Numbered from the stretch's first letter, positions 34,159-44,254 are shown. The stretch: DNA of 64,000 nucleotides from Yimella sp. cx-51 (GCF_017654605.1 NZ_CP072113.1:1178001-1242000); one strand, 5' to 3'. Program-made: numbers and translations. The notes: a model not told the origin generated them from the sequence alone.

Positions 34159-35280
34159 GTGACCGACTACTACGCCGTCCTCGGCGTGTCCAAGGACGCC
34201 TCCGCCGAGGAGATCAAGCGGGCCTACCGCAAGCAGGCTCGCAAACTGCACCCGGACGTCAACCCCAGCGCCGACGCGGAGGCGGAGTTCAAGAAGGTAT
34301 CCCAGGCCTACGAGGTGTTGTCCGACCCGGGCACCCGCCAGCAGTACGACATGGGCGGCGACCCGTTCGGCGGGGCCCAGGGCTTCGGCGGCAACTTCAG
34401 CTTCACCGACATCATGGACGCCTTCTTCGGTGGCGGTGCCGCCGGTGGCCAGCAAGGTCCGCGCTCGCGGGTGCAGCGCGGCCAGGACGCTCTCGTGCCG
34501 TTGCAGGTCGATCTGTCGACAGCAGTCTTCGGAGCCAACGAGCAGCTCGTCTTCGACACCGCCATCCGATGTGAGACCTGCACCGGCACCGGTGCGCGGC
34601 AGGGCACCGGTCGCCGCACCTGCGATGTGTGCCACGGGTCGGGTCATGTGCAGCAGGTGCAGCGGTCCTTCCTCGGCCAGGTGATGACCACCCGTCCGTG
34701 CGGCAACTGCAGCGGCTTCGGCGAGGTCGTGGAGTCTCCCTGTTACGACTGCTCCGGCGAAGGACGTCGCCGCGACCGCCGCACGCTGACGATCAAGGTG
34801 CCGGCGGGCGTCGACACCGGCACCCGCATCCAACTCGCAGGTGAAGGTGAGGTCGGCCCCGGGGGCGGCCCCAACGGCGACCTTTACGTCGAGGTGCGTG
34901 TGCGCAAGCACCAGACCTTCCAGCGTCAGGGAGACGACCTGCACTGCTCGGTCGAATTGCCCATGACCGCAGCGGCTCTGGGCGCAAAGCTTCCGCTCGA
35001 AACTCTCGACGGCGTGCGCGAGGTCGAGATCAAGCCAGGCACGCAGCCCGGCGATGTCATCAAGCTCAGCGGCCTGGGCGTCACTCACCTGCGCACCGAC
35101 ATCCGCGGTGATCTGCTGGTGCACGCCAATGTGCGCACGCCCACCAAACTGGACGGCACGCAGCAGGACCTCCTGCGTCAGTTCGCGTCCGCACGCGGTG
35201 AAGAACGCCCAGAGGGACACTTCGAGCGCGCCGACAAGGGCCTCTTCGGCAAGATCCGGGACGCCTGGGCGGGCAAGTGA
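34159..35280 (+). CDS. dnaJ: Chaperone protein DnaJ
   Basis: A complete class A DnaJ of 373 residues. The J domain carries HPD (KLHPDVNP), followed by a G/F-rich linker and four zinc repeats [24 protein letters not shown] and CYDCSGEG. DnaJ stimulates DnaK ATPase and binds unfolded protein. GTG 34159 lies 9 bases after hrcA, and rsmE overlaps its end, so the three are one CIRCE-controlled operon. This is the hrcA-linked DnaJ2-type gene of actinobacteria; the dnaK-linked copy would be elsewhere. Confidence 0.97.
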   Translation: MTDYYAVLGVSKDASAEEIKRAYRKQARKLHPDVNPSADAEAEFKKVSQAYEVLSDPGTRQQYDMGGDPFGGAQGFGGNFSFTDIMDAFFGGGAAGGQQGPRSRVQRGQDALVPLQVDLSTAVFGANEQLVFDTAIRCETCTGTGARQGTGRRTCDVCHGSGHVQQVQRSFLGQVMTTRPCGNCSGFGEVVESPCYDCSGEGRRRDRRTLTIKVPAGVDTGTRIQLAGEGEVGPGGGPNGDLYVEVRVRKHQTFQRQGDDLHCSVELPMTAAALGAKLPLETLDGVREVEIKPGTQPGDVIKLSGLGVTHLRTDIRGDLLVHANVRTPTKLDGTQQDLLRQFASARGEERPEGHFERADKGLFGKIRDAWAGK

Positions 35281-36014
35281 CCGCACCGCTGTTCCTGCTG
35301 GCGGCCGGGACACTGGCTGACCCGGCGGTCGGCGGTGTCATCGAACTCGACGGCCCCGAAGGAAGACACGCAGCGACGGTCAAGCGCCTGGCCGTCGGGG
35401 AGCAGGTGTTGCTCGCCGATGGAAGCGGCGTCGTCGTGCACGGTGTGGTCAGTTCCGTGGCCAAGGACCGGCTCGACGTCGTCGTCGAAAGCCTTGAGCA
35501 TGCTCCACCGGCGATCCCGCGGGTCACCTTGGTGCAGGCGCTGGCCAAGGCGGACCGTGACGACCAGGCGATCGAAGCAGCCACCGAACTCGGCGTTGAC
35601 GTCGTCGTGCCGTGGCAGGCCGAGCGCAGCATCGTGCAGTGGAAGGGCGAGCGGGGAGCGAAGTCGCTGCGTAAATGGGAGCAGGTGGTGCGCGCTGCCG
35701 CCAAACAGTCGAGGCGCGCGACGGTGCCGGTGGTCGAGCCGCTGGTCGACCGCAGAGCACTCGTGTCGTTGATCGAGGGACGTCGCACCCTGGTGCTGCA
35801 CGAGGACGCCGACCAGACGCTCAGTGCAGTCGAGCTGGATGTCGAAGAAGTCGTCCTCGTCGTCGGCCCCGAAGGGGGCATCGCCCCGGCTGAACTGGAC
35901 GCATTCGCGGCGGCCGGCGCCACGACGGTGCGCCTGGGCCCCCATGTGTTGCGCTCCTCCAGTGCGGGTCCGGCCGCGATCGCCGTGATCATGGCGGCCA
36001 CCCGCTGGCGCTGA
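35277..36014 (+). CDS. rsmE: 16S rRNA (uracil1498-N3)-methyltransferase
   Basis: RsmE is a SPOUT methyltransferase that makes m3U1498 in 16S rRNA. A PUA-like N-terminal domain ([20 protein letters not shown]) precedes the knotted SAM site formed by [20 protein letters not shown] and [20 protein letters not shown]. The 245-residue length is normal. Its GTG overlaps the dnaJ stop (GTGA), so it is co-translated with the heat-shock genes, as is usual in actinobacteria. Confidence 0.95.
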   Translation: MTAPLFLLAAGTLADPAVGGVIELDGPEGRHAATVKRLAVGEQVLLADGSGVVVHGVVSSVAKDRLDVVVESLEHAPPAIPRVTLVQALAKADRDDQAIEAATELGVDVVVPWQAERSIVQWKGERGAKSLRKWEQVVRAAAKQSRRATVPVVEPLVDRRALVSLIEGRRTLVLHEDADQTLSAVELDVEEVVLVVGPEGGIAPAELDAFAAAGATTVRLGPHVLRSSSAGPAAIAVIMAATRWR

Positions 36015-36078
36015 CCAGAGGCGCCATCCGGCCCTGAACCGGCCACGAAACCAAGTCGAGTACCTCCCATCCAGGTCC

Positions 36079-36088
36079 TAGAGTGGAG
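36079..36088 (+). promoter_or_regulatory. -10 box and ribosome site of phoH
   Basis: TAGAGT (36079-36084) is directly followed by GGAG (36085-36088), 5 bases before ATG 36094. Either the transcript begins within a few bases of the start codon or a promoter farther upstream is used. Confidence 0.35.
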
Positions 36089-36093
36089 TTCTC

Positions 36094-37146
36094 ATGACCG
36101 ACAATCCCGTTGATCCCAGCCAGTCCCACCCGCCGGCCGTGCAGACCTCACACATCGTGGAGATCCCGCCGGACGTGCCGATGCTCAACCTGCTCGGCCC
36201 GCGCGACGAGTTGCTCACGACGATCGAGCGGTCCTTCCCGAAACTCGTGATCGCCGTGCGCGGCAACTCCTTCCACCTGCAGGGCGATCCGGGCGACATG
36301 GCGTTGATCGAGGAGTTGCTCGACGAACTTGTGGCGATCGTCGACGCCGGACATCCGCTGAACCGCGACGCGGTGGAGCGCTCCGTCGGAATGCTGCGCA
36401 GCAAGACCCGCGAGCGTCCGGCAGACGTGTTGACCACCAACATCGTCAGCAGTCGTGGGCGCACCGTGCGGCCCAAGACGCTCGGGCAGAAGGAATACGT
36501 CGACGCGATCGACAAGAACACGATCGTTTTCGGTATTGGCCCGGCCGGTACGGGCAAGACCTATCTGGCGATGGCGAAGGCGGTCGCTGCGCTGCAGGCC
36601 AAGCAGGTCGACCGCATCATTCTGACCCGCCCGGCGGTTGAGGCCGGTGAGCGATTGGGATTCCTGCCCGGTTCGCTGAACGACAAGATCGACCCCTACC
36701 TTCGGCCGCTGTACGACGCGCTGCACGACATGGTCGATCCCGATTCGATTCCGCGGCTCATGGCCTCTGGCACGGTGGAGGTGGCTCCGCTGGCCTACAT
36801 GCGTGGCCGCACCCTCAACGGAGCCTTCATCATTCTCGACGAGGCGCAGAACACCTCGGCCGAGCAGATGAAGATGTTCCTCACCCGGCTCGGGTTCGGT
36901 TCCAAGATGGTCGTCACCGGCGATGTCACGCAGGTCGACCTACCCGGCGGCACCACCTCCGGTCTGAAGATCGTCCAAGACATCCTCGACGGTGTGGACG
37001 ACGTGCACTTCGCCCACTTGTCCGCGCAGGACGTCGTGCGTCACCGGCTGGTCAGCGAGATCGTGGAGGCCTATGGCGTGTGGGACGCCCGCAAACGGTC
37101 GGGCGGGCCGCGACGCGCCAACTCGGCACGGGGGCACGCGCGATGA
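36094..37146 (+). CDS. phoH: PhoH family ATPase
   Basis: A 350-residue protein with an N-terminal KH-like part (about residues 20-100) and a PhoH P-loop domain: [20 protein letters not shown] (Walker A), [20 protein letters not shown] and [20 protein letters not shown] (Walker B with DEAQ). PhoH proteins are thought to be RNA-linked ATPases/helicases, often genetically tied to YbeY in rRNA maturation. The stop overlaps ybeY by 4 bases. The end is basic, [17 protein letters not shown]. Confidence 0.92.
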   Translation: MTDNPVDPSQSHPPAVQTSHIVEIPPDVPMLNLLGPRDELLTTIERSFPKLVIAVRGNSFHLQGDPGDMALIEELLDELVAIVDAGHPLNRDAVERSVGMLRSKTRERPADVLTTNIVSSRGRTVRPKTLGQKEYVDAIDKNTIVFGIGPAGTGKTYLAMAKAVAALQAKQVDRIILTRPAVEAGERLGFLPGSLNDKIDPYLRPLYDALHDMVDPDSIPRLMASGTVEVAPLAYMRGRTLNGAFIILDEAQNTSAEQMKMFLTRLGFGSKMVVTGDVTQVDLPGGTTSGLKIVQDILDGVDDVHFAHLSAQDVVRHRLVSEIVEAYGVWDARKRSGGPRRANSARGHAR

Positions 37147-37631
37147 GCATCGATCTGGCCAACGAGACCGATGTCGAGGTCGACCTCGACGAACTGCACG
37201 AGTGTGCCGCCTGGGTGATGCAGGAAATGCGCGTGCACCCCGAGGCTGATCTCACGGTCACGATCATCGACGAAGCAGCGATGGAAGTGCTCCACGTGAA
37301 GTGGATGGACCTTCCCGGGCCGACCGATGTCATGAGCTTCCCGATGGACGAACTGCGCCCCGGACGCGACGACGTCGAGCCCGAGGAAGGCATTCTCGGC
37401 GACATCGTGCTGTGCCCCACGGTCGCCGCGCGACAGGCCAGCGAGGCTGGTCACACCACCGCCGAGGAACTTCTGCTGCTCACCGTGCACGGCATTCTGC
37501 ACCTGTTGGGCTTCGACCACGCCGAACCGGACGAGCGCAAGGAGATGTTCGACCTGCAGCGCACCCTGCTGCTCACCTTCCTCGCCCGACGTTCGTCGAA
37601 GGTGCGCATCACCCCGCCCAGCGGGGAATGA
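37143..37631 (+). CDS. ybeY: Endoribonuclease YbeY
   Basis: YbeY is a zinc-dependent RNase needed for 16S rRNA 3' processing and ribosome quality control. The metal site [11 protein letters not shown] matches HGxLHLxGxDH exactly. Preceding segments [16 protein letters not shown] and [17 protein letters not shown] are typical (the first with M in place of V at its start). ATG 37143 in an ATGA overlap with phoH gives 162 residues; the longer frame from 37080 lies inside phoH and was rejected. Identification is secure. Confidence 0.96.
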   Translation: MSIDLANETDVEVDLDELHECAAWVMQEMRVHPEADLTVTIIDEAAMEVLHVKWMDLPGPTDVMSFPMDELRPGRDDVEPEEGILGDIVLCPTVAARQASEAGHTTAEELLLLTVHGILHLLGFDHAEPDERKEMFDLQRTLLLTFLARRSSKVRITPPSGE

Positions 37632-37638
37632 ACTCTCG

Positions 37639-39003
37639 ATGATCGTGTTGCTGATCGCGGCTCTCCTCGCGGTGCTCTTCGGGGCGACGATGGCCGCTGT
37701 CGAGAGTGCGCTCGGCAGGATCAGCCGCCACCAGGTAGAGGAGTACCTCACTGCCGGGCGTCGTGGAGCGCAGGCGCTGCGCACCCTGGTCGACGACAGT
37801 AGCGCGTCGCTGATGGTGCTCAACTTCGGTCGTGTTGCCGGCGAGATGACCGCCGCCGTCCTGGTGACACTCGCGGTCGATCGCTGGTTGCAGGGCTTCT
37901 GGTCCGTGCTGGGTGTGTCGATCGCTGTGATGGCGATCGTGAGCTTCGTCCTGGTCGGAGTGTCTCCGCGCACTATGGGTCGGCAGCACTCGGGCACGTT
38001 GGCGTTGGTGAGCGCTCCCTTCGTGCGGTGGATGACCAATCTGTTCGGTCCGTTCGCGCACGTGCTGGTGACCCTCGGTAACGCCTTCACCCCGGGTCGG
38101 GGATACCGGGACGGCCCGTTCGACTCCGAGGCGGAGCTGCGCGAATTCGTCGATATGGCAGGTGAATCCGAGCTCATCGAGGCTGAAGAGCGCAAGATGA
38201 TCCACTCGGTCTTCGAACTCGGCGACACGATCGCGCGGGAGCTCATGGTGCCGCGCACCGACATGCTCTGCATCGATCGCAGCAAGACGCTGCGCCAGGC
38301 AATGTCGCTGTTCACCAGGTCGGGCTACTCCCGCATGCCCGTCATCGACGGCAACCCCGACGAGGTCGAGGGCATCCTCTATTTCAAGGACGTCGCCGGG
38401 CGGCTGATCAGCAACCGGGACGACTACAGCGAGCACCCGGTCACCGAACTCATGCGCGAGGTCGCCTTCGTGCCCGAGAGCAAGCCGGTCGATGATCTCC
38501 TGCGCGAGATGCAGTCGCAGCGTCGGCATTTCGCGATCGTCATCGACGAGTACGGCGGCACCGCCGGGTTGGTGACCCTTGAGGACATCCTGGAAGAAGT
38601 GGTGGGGGAGATCGATGACGAATTCGATCGGGTCACCCCCGGTGTGCAGCCGCTGGACGACGGCAGTGTGCGCGTGCCGGCGCGGATGTCGATCGACGAT
38701 TTCGCGCAGGAGTTCGGCATCACCGTCGACGAGGACGACATCGACACCGTCGGCGGACTACTCACCAAGTTGCTCGGCCGCGTGCCGCTCGTTGGAGCGC
38801 ACGCCCGGATCGACGACCTCCTCCTGACGGCGGAACGAATGGCCGGGCGACGCCACCAGATCGCGACCGTCACGGTGAGCAGGGTTCCGGAAACTGACCA
38901 CGACGACGCCGAGGCAGGCCTGTCGGAGATACTGCGCAGGCGAGAAGAACAGCACGCGGCGCGCAACGCGTCATCCGTCGACGCAAGGAGCAACGATGAC
39001 TGA
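37639..39003 (+). CDS. CNNM/CBS domain protein (HlyC/CorC family)
   Basis: A 454-residue membrane protein. The N-terminal DUF21/CNNM domain (residues ~1-170) has hydrophobic helices, e.g. IVLLIAALLAVLFGATMAAV and VSIAVMAIVSFVLVGVSPRT. Two CBS motifs follow: ARELMVPRTDMLCIDRS and AIVIDEYGGTAGLVTLEDIL, the latter with VVGEIDDEFD. The end is a CorC/HlyC transporter-associated domain and an acidic tail. The family is linked to magnesium/cobalt efflux; this is not direct evidence of haemolysin activity. The stop overlaps era by 8 bases. Confidence 0.9.
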   Translation: MIVLLIAALLAVLFGATMAAVESALGRISRHQVEEYLTAGRRGAQALRTLVDDSSASLMVLNFGRVAGEMTAAVLVTLAVDRWLQGFWSVLGVSIAVMAIVSFVLVGVSPRTMGRQHSGTLALVSAPFVRWMTNLFGPFAHVLVTLGNAFTPGRGYRDGPFDSEAELREFVDMAGESELIEAEERKMIHSVFELGDTIARELMVPRTDMLCIDRSKTLRQAMSLFTRSGYSRMPVIDGNPDEVEGILYFKDVAGRLISNRDDYSEHPVTELMREVAFVPESKPVDDLLREMQSQRRHFAIVIDEYGGTAGLVTLEDILEEVVGEIDDEFDRVTPGVQPLDDGSVRVPARMSIDDFAQEFGITVDEDDIDTVGGLLTKLLGRVPLVGAHARIDDLLLTAERMAGRRHQIATVTVSRVPETDHDDAEAGLSEILRRREEQHAARNASSVDARSNDD

Positions 39004-39907
39004 CTACCGAGCAGGCTTTGCCTGCTTGATCGGACGTCCTAACGCCGGCAAGTCGACGCTCACCAACGCGCTGGTCGGGCAGAAGGTGGCGATCACCTCC
39101 AACAAGCCCCAGACGACCCGACACACGATTCGCGGCATCCGCACCACGGACGAGTCGCAACTGGTGTTGGTCGACACTCCCGGCCTGCACAAACCACGCA
39201 CGCTGCTCGGCCAACGGCTCAACGATGTCGTGCGCGAGACGCTCATGGACGTCGACGTCATCGGGTTCTGTCTGCCCGCCGATCAGAAGATCGGTCCGGG
39301 CGATCAGTTCATCGCCGCCGAACTCGCCGAGTTGCGCCGGGGCCGCAAGAAGCCGGTGGTGGCCATCGCCACCAAGCTCGACACCGTCAGTCGTGACCGG
39401 CTGGCCGAGCACCTCATCGCGATCGACCAGTTGGGCGACTGGAACGAGATCGTCCCGTGCTCGGCGGTCAAGGGCACCCAGGTCGACACCCTTGCCGAGG
39501 TGCTCGTCTCCTACCTGCCGACCTCACCGAAGCTGTACCCCGACGACGTGCTGACCGACGAGCCGCAGATGGTCATGATCGCTGAGTTGGTGCGTGAGGC
39601 GGCGCTGGAAGGTGTGCGTGACGAACTGCCGCACAGCCTGGCTGTGGTCGTGGAGGAGATGACCGCCCGAGAGGACCGTCCGGCCGACAAGCCGCTGATG
39701 GACGTTCGGGTGAATGTGTATGTGGAGCGGCCCTCGCAGAAGGCGATCATCATCGGTCGTGGAGGTGCACGGCTGCGCGAAGTGGGAACGACCGCCCGCG
39801 CCGGTATCGAGCAGTTGCTGGGCCAACGGGTGTACCTCGACCTGCACGTGAAGGTCGCCAAGGACTGGCAGACCGACCCCAATCAACTGTCGAAACTCGG
39901 ATTCTGA
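38996..39907 (+). CDS. era: GTPase Era
   Basis: Era binds the 3' end of 16S rRNA and promotes 30S assembly. G1 is LIGRPNAGKSTLTNALVGQK, G2 includes TTRHTIRGI, G3 VDTPGLHKPRTLLG, G4 TKLD. The C-terminal KH domain has VYVERPSQKAIIIGRGGARL (GxxG). Of 303 residues, normal length. Co-transcribed with phoH, ybeY and the CorC-like gene, a conserved ribosome-maturation block. Confidence 0.97.
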   Translation: MTDYRAGFACLIGRPNAGKSTLTNALVGQKVAITSNKPQTTRHTIRGIRTTDESQLVLVDTPGLHKPRTLLGQRLNDVVRETLMDVDVIGFCLPADQKIGPGDQFIAAELAELRRGRKKPVVAIATKLDTVSRDRLAEHLIAIDQLGDWNEIVPCSAVKGTQVDTLAEVLVSYLPTSPKLYPDDVLTDEPQMVMIAELVREAALEGVRDELPHSLAVVVEEMTAREDRPADKPLMDVRVNVYVERPSQKAIIIGRGGARLREVGTTARAGIEQLLGQRVYLDLHVKVAKDWQTDPNQLSKLGF

Positions 39908-39916
39908 GAGGACGCG

Positions 39917-40654
39917 ATGACCGACGAGAGCTTGGCGTGGGCCGAGTTCGGCGACACCCTGCGGTTGCCGATCAACAAGAAGGACTACCTGCTGGACATT
40001 CCGTGGGAGGAAGCAGCCTTCGTACCGCAGCACCCGCTCATCGACATCGGGTCAGGTAGCGGTCTGAGCACAGTGACGCTGGGGGAGCGGTTTCCCGACT
40101 CGGAGATCCTGTCGGTCGAACCCGACCCGCTGATGCGCTCGTTGCTGATGGTCCGTATCGCCGAGCGTGAGCACCTGCGTGAGCGCACTACGGTGCTGCC
40201 CGACACCATCAACGCCACCTGGTTGCCCGACCAGTGCGGTGGGGCGTTGTTGTTCAACGTCATCTACTTCCTGGGTGGTCGGGCGCGCGACCGGTTCTGG
40301 CAACGGATGGCTGAGGTGCTCGTGCCGGGTGCGCCGATCCTGCTGAGCCGCTCCTACGGTGGCGTGCCCGAGCGGACGGTCGAGCGCAAACTCACCGGCA
40401 CCGCGACCATGGGCCGCCACGAGTACCAGCGCTACTTCGAGGCCACCCCTGCGTTCGACAACCGCATGGAGATCACCAACACCTATGTCGTCCTGCGTGA
40501 CGGGGAGAAGGTGCGCGAGGAGGTCACCAAGCTCGAGGCATGGGGGCTGGACGAGGAACTGGTGCTCGACGAGATCCCGATCGGCAAGTTCGGCATCGAG
40601 GAGATCAACGACCGCTACTTCGCCATTCGGCGCTTGCCGGACATCCGCCGCTGA
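39917..40654 (+). CDS. Class I SAM-dependent methyltransferase
   Basis: A 245-residue protein with SAM-binding motif HPLIDIGSGSGLSTVTLGER and acidic residue SEILSVEPDPLMRSLLM. The later segment LLFNVIYFLGGRARDRFWQR with VLVPGAPILLSRSYGG follows the normal Rossmann methyltransferase order. Its ATG is 9 bases after era, so it is probably co-transcribed. No specific substrate can be inferred; the C-terminal region with NRMEITNTYVVLRDGEKVR does not match a named family I recognise. Confidence 0.8.
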   Translation: MTDESLAWAEFGDTLRLPINKKDYLLDIPWEEAAFVPQHPLIDIGSGSGLSTVTLGERFPDSEILSVEPDPLMRSLLMVRIAEREHLRERTTVLPDTINATWLPDQCGGALLFNVIYFLGGRARDRFWQRMAEVLVPGAPILLSRSYGGVPERTVERKLTGTATMGRHEYQRYFEATPAFDNRMEITNTYVVLRDGEKVREEVTKLEAWGLDEELVLDEIPIGKFGIEEINDRYFAIRRLPDIRR

Positions 40655-40669
40655 GTCGAGGTTCGGACG

Positions 40670-40759
40670 GGTGACGCCCGCGAGGTCCTTCCGATCAGCC
40701 GCCGACCTTCACGGACGGGATGGTCCCAGCGGTGACGCCCGCGAGGTCCTTCTGATCAG
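40670..40759. repeat. 29-base direct repeat at the protease 3' end
   Basis: Bases 40670-40698 and 40731-40759 are identical except for one C/T change. The second copy contains the stop of the M4 protease gene (TGA, minus strand 40758-40756). The first copy has a TGA at the same internal place, at the end of a different minus frame reading TAGTIPSVKVGG. A short duplication, or the end of a deleted gene, could explain this. Confidence 0.75.
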
Positions 40760-41910
40760 AGCACTTTCACGGTCTTCCAGGCTTCTTCCACGGCCTGTTG
40801 CTGGGCCGACCGCACCCCGTAGCGGGTGCCCGCCGCTCGCAACGTAGCCGCCGCGAATGCGGCGAAGTCGGCATCCTTGGGCAGCCGGCCAACAGTGATG
40901 GTGTCGTACCAAATGGGCCCGATACTTTCCCAGGAGTGACCTCCGATTGCCGTCGCCGCCAGGTAGAAGGCGTGGTTGGGGATGCCGGAGTTGATGTGCA
41001 CGCCACCGTTGTCGCCGGAATCGTCGTGGGGGAGGTGCCGGTAGTCGTCCATGGTGGCCGGTTGCGGATCTTTGCCGAGGTGCGGATCGTCGTAGGCGGT
41101 GCCCGGCGCCTTCATCGAACGAAGCGCCACGCCCTGCACCCTGTCAGTGAACAGGCCTTCACCGATGAGCCAATCAGCTTGCGCGGCAGTCTGTTTCAGC
41201 TGTCGCTGCTTCACCATCGCACCGATCACGTCGGACACCGATTCGTTGAGGGCGCCGGACTGGCCGACGTACACCAGACCGGCGGTGTACTGGATGAGCC
41301 CGTGCGCCAACTCGTGCCCGATCACGTCGACGCTGTCGGTGAAGGAGCTGAAGTAGACGCCGTCGCCGTCGCCGAAGACCATCTGCTCGCCGTCCCAGTA
41401 GGCGTTGTCGAAGTCTTGGTCGTAGTGCACGGACGCGATCAGCGCGAGTCCGTTGTCGTCGAGTGAGTCACGACCGAAGGATTCGTGCAGCAGCGCCCAG
41501 GTTGCACCCAGACCGTCGTAGGCCTCGTTGACCGATTCGTCCGCGCTGGCCGGGTCGCCTTCACCGCGAGCCAGCACTCCGGGCAACTGGGTCTTGCGCT
41601 GCGCGTCGTAGACCGTGCGATGTGGACTGGTTTGCTCGGTCGGCAATGCCGGCTGCGCATCGGGGCGGGCGCTCGGCCGACGCGTGCGTTCCTGCAGGGA
41701 CGGTGGGATGAGCCCGCCGGCGGTTGGTCCGCCGGGACGTGGTGCGCGAGCACGCACCTCGCGTTTGCCGATGATGGTGGAGCGCACAGTGAGTGTGCGA
41801 TGGGCCGCTTGCGCGACCCGTTCATCGGAGGACCGGGCCAGCCGGTGCAGTATCTGCGGCGGCACGATCGAGCAGAACTGTGGGGCTGTCTCGGTGTCCA
41901 TGCCTTCCAT
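40756..41910 (-). CDS. Protealysin-like M4 family metallopeptidase
   Basis: A ~384-residue thermolysin-family zinc protease. The zinc motif is VIGHELAHGLIQ (HEXXH), the third ligand is the glutamate in LNESVSDVIGAMV, and the catalytic histidine is in GGVHINSGIPNHAFY. The short propeptide has CSIVPPQILHRLA, like the PPL motif of protealysin-type precursors, and there is no signal peptide. Protealysin-like enzymes are often cytoplasmic or released without a classical signal. The start may be ATG 41910 or 41901. An inhibitor gene of the emfourin type commonly follows such proteases; none is present here. Confidence 0.9.
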   Translation of the reverse strand: MEGMDTETAPQFCSIVPPQILHRLARSSDERVAQAAHRTLTVRSTIIGKREVRARAPRPGGPTAGGLIPPSLQERTRRPSARPDAQPALPTEQTSPHRTVYDAQRKTQLPGVLARGEGDPASADESVNEAYDGLGATWALLHESFGRDSLDDNGLALIASVHYDQDFDNAYWDGEQMVFGDGDGVYFSSFTDSVDVIGHELAHGLIQYTAGLVYVGQSGALNESVSDVIGAMVKQRQLKQTAAQADWLIGEGLFTDRVQGVALRSMKAPGTAYDDPHLGKDPQPATMDDYRHLPHDDSGDNGGVHINSGIPNHAFYLAATAIGGHSWESIGPIWYDTITVGRLPKDADFAAFAAATLRAAGTRYGVRSAQQQAVEEAWKTVKVL

Positions 41911-41964
41911 GGTGCGCCCGAGCACCGACAACCGGGATGGCGACGAGGTCAAGGATTGGTCAAC

Positions 41965-41998
41965 GATCCTGCCCCCGGCAGTGGCCGGAGGCAGGATC
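41965..41998 (-). terminator. Hairpin behind the ABC permease gene
   Basis: GATCCTGCCCCCGGC (41965-41979) pairs with GCCGGAGGCAGGATC (41984-41998) over 15 bases with one mismatch and a 4-base loop. It lies just behind the minus-strand permease stop. No T-run follows. Confidence 0.6.
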
Positions 41999-42006
41999 AG
42001 GTGGCA

Positions 42007-43398
42007 TCAGGCCTCGATCCGCAGAGCCTCGACCGGGGTGATGCGCACGGCGCGCCGGGCCGGCGGCCGGGCCGCGACGAGCACGAGGATCACCGCACAG
42101 ACGGCTATGGCTGCCAGAGCTGGCCCCGGTACGCCCCAGACGAAGCCCTCGTTCACCGACCCTATGAGCGCCTGAGCACCCACGGAGCCATAGAGCAGTC
42201 CGAGCATGATGCCGACGACGCTCGCCGTGGTGCCGAGGGCGATCGACTCCTTGGTGATCATCGTGCGCACCTGGCGACTGGTGAAGCCCAGCGAACGCAA
42301 CAGGCCGATCTCACGGCGCCGTTGGATGACGGTGAGCGACATGGTGCTCACGAAACCGACGGCCGCCATGATGCACGAGATCACCACGATGCAGATGAGC
42401 ACGGTGGAGGCGGTGGCAAGCACCTGATCGGCCTGGCGGCGCTGTGCCGCATCGAGATCCCACCCGGCGACCGACTGCCGCAGTGCGGCGAATCCAGAAG
42501 CGAACGTCGTCACCAAAGTCACACCGACAATAAGCCCAAGGGTTGAGCGGGTGGTTCGCATCGGGTCAGCCACTGCGTTGCGGCGGGCGATCCGTGTGGT
42601 GGCGTCCGAGCCGAGGAGTCGACTCAGCGTTCGGACGACCGTCGGCACCAGGAAGACAGCACCGATCAGGAGCCCGGCCGCAGACAAGGCGGAGCCGGCG
42701 AACGCGGCGAAGAATCCGGAGGCCGAGCCCTCCTCGCCCAAGATCATTGCGAAGGGCAGCAGCGCGCCCCCGGCGAGGCAGAGCAGCAACGAGGTAGCAG
42801 CCCTTACCCGGGATGCGGCACGCGTCGGCACGTCCACAGCGGAGTTGGTCATCGCCGCAGCAGGGCTGACCTGCAACACATTGCGCGATCCGAGCAGGCC
42901 GGCCACCCAGGCGGACGCAGCAACCGGCAGCACGACGAGGGGTACGAGAGGCTCGACCAAGGCATAGTCCAGGGCGGGAAGCGTGCCGTGCGCCACCAGG
43001 CCCACTCGTGTCATCGACGTGGCGATCACGCCCACCAAGGCGCCGGCAGCGCCACCGACCGCACCGGCGAAGGCGCAACTCGTGCAGACCGACCGGCGCA
43101 ACGAACGGGCGTCCGCCCCGAGCAGGCGCAGCGTGGCGATCTGGCGCAGCCGGCCTGCGATCACGGTCGACACACAGCCGGTCATGACCACGGCCGACAC
43201 GTAGAGGGCGATGGCGATGAAGACGGTCGAGACGACTCCGAGCAGCATCCCGATGCTGTTGTCCTGCTCCTCGCCCATGGTGGCGAGCAGCCCGGAGGTC
43301 ATGATGAGGGTCGCGGCGTAGAAGCCGGCCAACCCGGCCACGGCCAGCACGGTGCCGCTTTCCCGTATTCCGCCCAGCACGAGGTCACGGCGCCTCAT
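42007..43398 (-). CDS. ABC transporter permease (FtsX-like)
   Basis: A 463-residue protein with two FtsX-type halves. Hydrophobic helices include VLAVAGLAGFYAATLIMTSG and VFIAIALYVSAVVMTGCVST, and the C-terminal unit has VVISCIMAAVGFVSTMSLTV then LGFTSRQVRTMITKESIALG, the cytoplasmic coupling region of the MacB/LolE type. It ends with the FtsX-like PPARRAVRITPVEALRIEA. ATG 43398 overlaps the ATPase stop. With the ATPase it forms an exporter or mechanotransmission unit, probably controlled by the two-component pair beside it. Confidence 0.87.
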   Translation of the reverse strand: MRRRDLVLGGIRESGTVLAVAGLAGFYAATLIMTSGLLATMGEEQDNSIGMLLGVVSTVFIAIALYVSAVVMTGCVSTVIAGRLRQIATLRLLGADARSLRRSVCTSCAFAGAVGGAAGALVGVIATSMTRVGLVAHGTLPALDYALVEPLVPLVVLPVAASAWVAGLLGSRNVLQVSPAAAMTNSAVDVPTRAASRVRAATSLLLCLAGGALLPFAMILGEEGSASGFFAAFAGSALSAAGLLIGAVFLVPTVVRTLSRLLGSDATTRIARRNAVADPMRTTRSTLGLIVGVTLVTTFASGFAALRQSVAGWDLDAAQRRQADQVLATASTVLICIVVISCIMAAVGFVSTMSLTVIQRRREIGLLRSLGFTSRQVRTMITKESIALGTTASVVGIMLGLLYGSVGAQALIGSVNEGFVWGVPGPALAAIAVCAVILVLVAARPPARRAVRITPVEALRIEA

Positions 43399-44168
43399 GC
43401 CACACCCGCCTCGGCACCGATGAGCAGCTCGGAGATCTGCTCGGCGTTGAGCCGGCCGCGGTCGGCCACGATGCGTCCGTCGGCGATCACGAGCACACGG
43501 TCGGCGTACGAGGCAGCCACCGGATCGTGGCTCACCATCGCGATCGTCTGGCCGTACTCGGCAGCAGCGGTGCGCAAAAGGGTCAGCACTTCACGGGACG
43601 TGCGGGAGTCGAGATTGCCGGTCGGCTCGTCGGCGAAGATGATCGCCGGACGCGAAGCCAGTGCCCGCGCGATGGCCACTCTCTGCTGCTGGCCACCCGA
43701 GAGCTGGGACGGCCTGTGGCGCAGGCGATTCGTGAGCCCGAGGGTGGCGACGACGGTGTCGATCCACGCACGCTGCGCGGCATCGATGTGACGCCCGGAC
43801 AACTCGAACGGGAGGTCGATATTCTCGGCCGCGGTGAGGGTAGGAACGAGATTGAATGACTGGAAGATGAAGCCAACATGGTTGCGCCGCAGCAGGGTTC
43901 GTCCCCGATCGTCCATGCGGTGCACCGGCTCACCTGCCACGTACACCTCCCCGGAGGTGACATCGTCCAGGCCGGCGGCGAGGTTCATGAAGGTTGACTT
44001 GCCTGATCCCGACGGACCCATGATCGCGGTGAAGTCACCGGGGTGGATGTCGACCGTCACGCCGTTGAGCGCGCGCACGGGGTTGTCGGCGCTGCCGTAC
44101 AGCTTGTGCACGTCGCGGAAGGCGACGATGGGCGCTGGTGGTTGGTTGATCTGTCTGACATTGCTCAT
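43395..44168 (-). CDS. ABC transporter ATP-binding protein (MacB/LolD type)
   Basis: A 257-residue ATPase: Walker A MGPSGSGKSTFMNLAAGL, Q-loop GFIFQSFNLVPTLTAAENI, signature LSGGQQQRVAIARAL and Walker B IIFADEPTGNLD, followed by MVSHDPVAASYADRV. The sequence FQSFNLVP and GNLDS are hallmarks of the MacB/LolD/Bce group. ATG 44168 is used; the longer frame would run into the intergenic region. It overlaps the permease gene. Substrate unknown; antimicrobial peptide or lipoprotein export is possible. Confidence 0.9.
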   Translation of the reverse strand: MSNVRQINQPPAPIVAFRDVHKLYGSADNPVRALNGVTVDIHPGDFTAIMGPSGSGKSTFMNLAAGLDDVTSGEVYVAGEPVHRMDDRGRTLLRRNHVGFIFQSFNLVPTLTAAENIDLPFELSGRHIDAAQRAWIDTVVATLGLTNRLRHRPSQLSGGQQQRVAIARALASRPAIIFADEPTGNLDSRTSREVLTLLRTAAAEYGQTIAMVSHDPVAASYADRVLVIADGRIVADRGRLNAEQISELLIGAEAGVA

Positions 44169-44254
44169 GCCATCCAGGTTCGCCGGACGACAGGCTCGGG
44201 CACATCGGGCTGCAGATCGATTCGGTGTACATCCAGCGATGTACACGACCTGGC

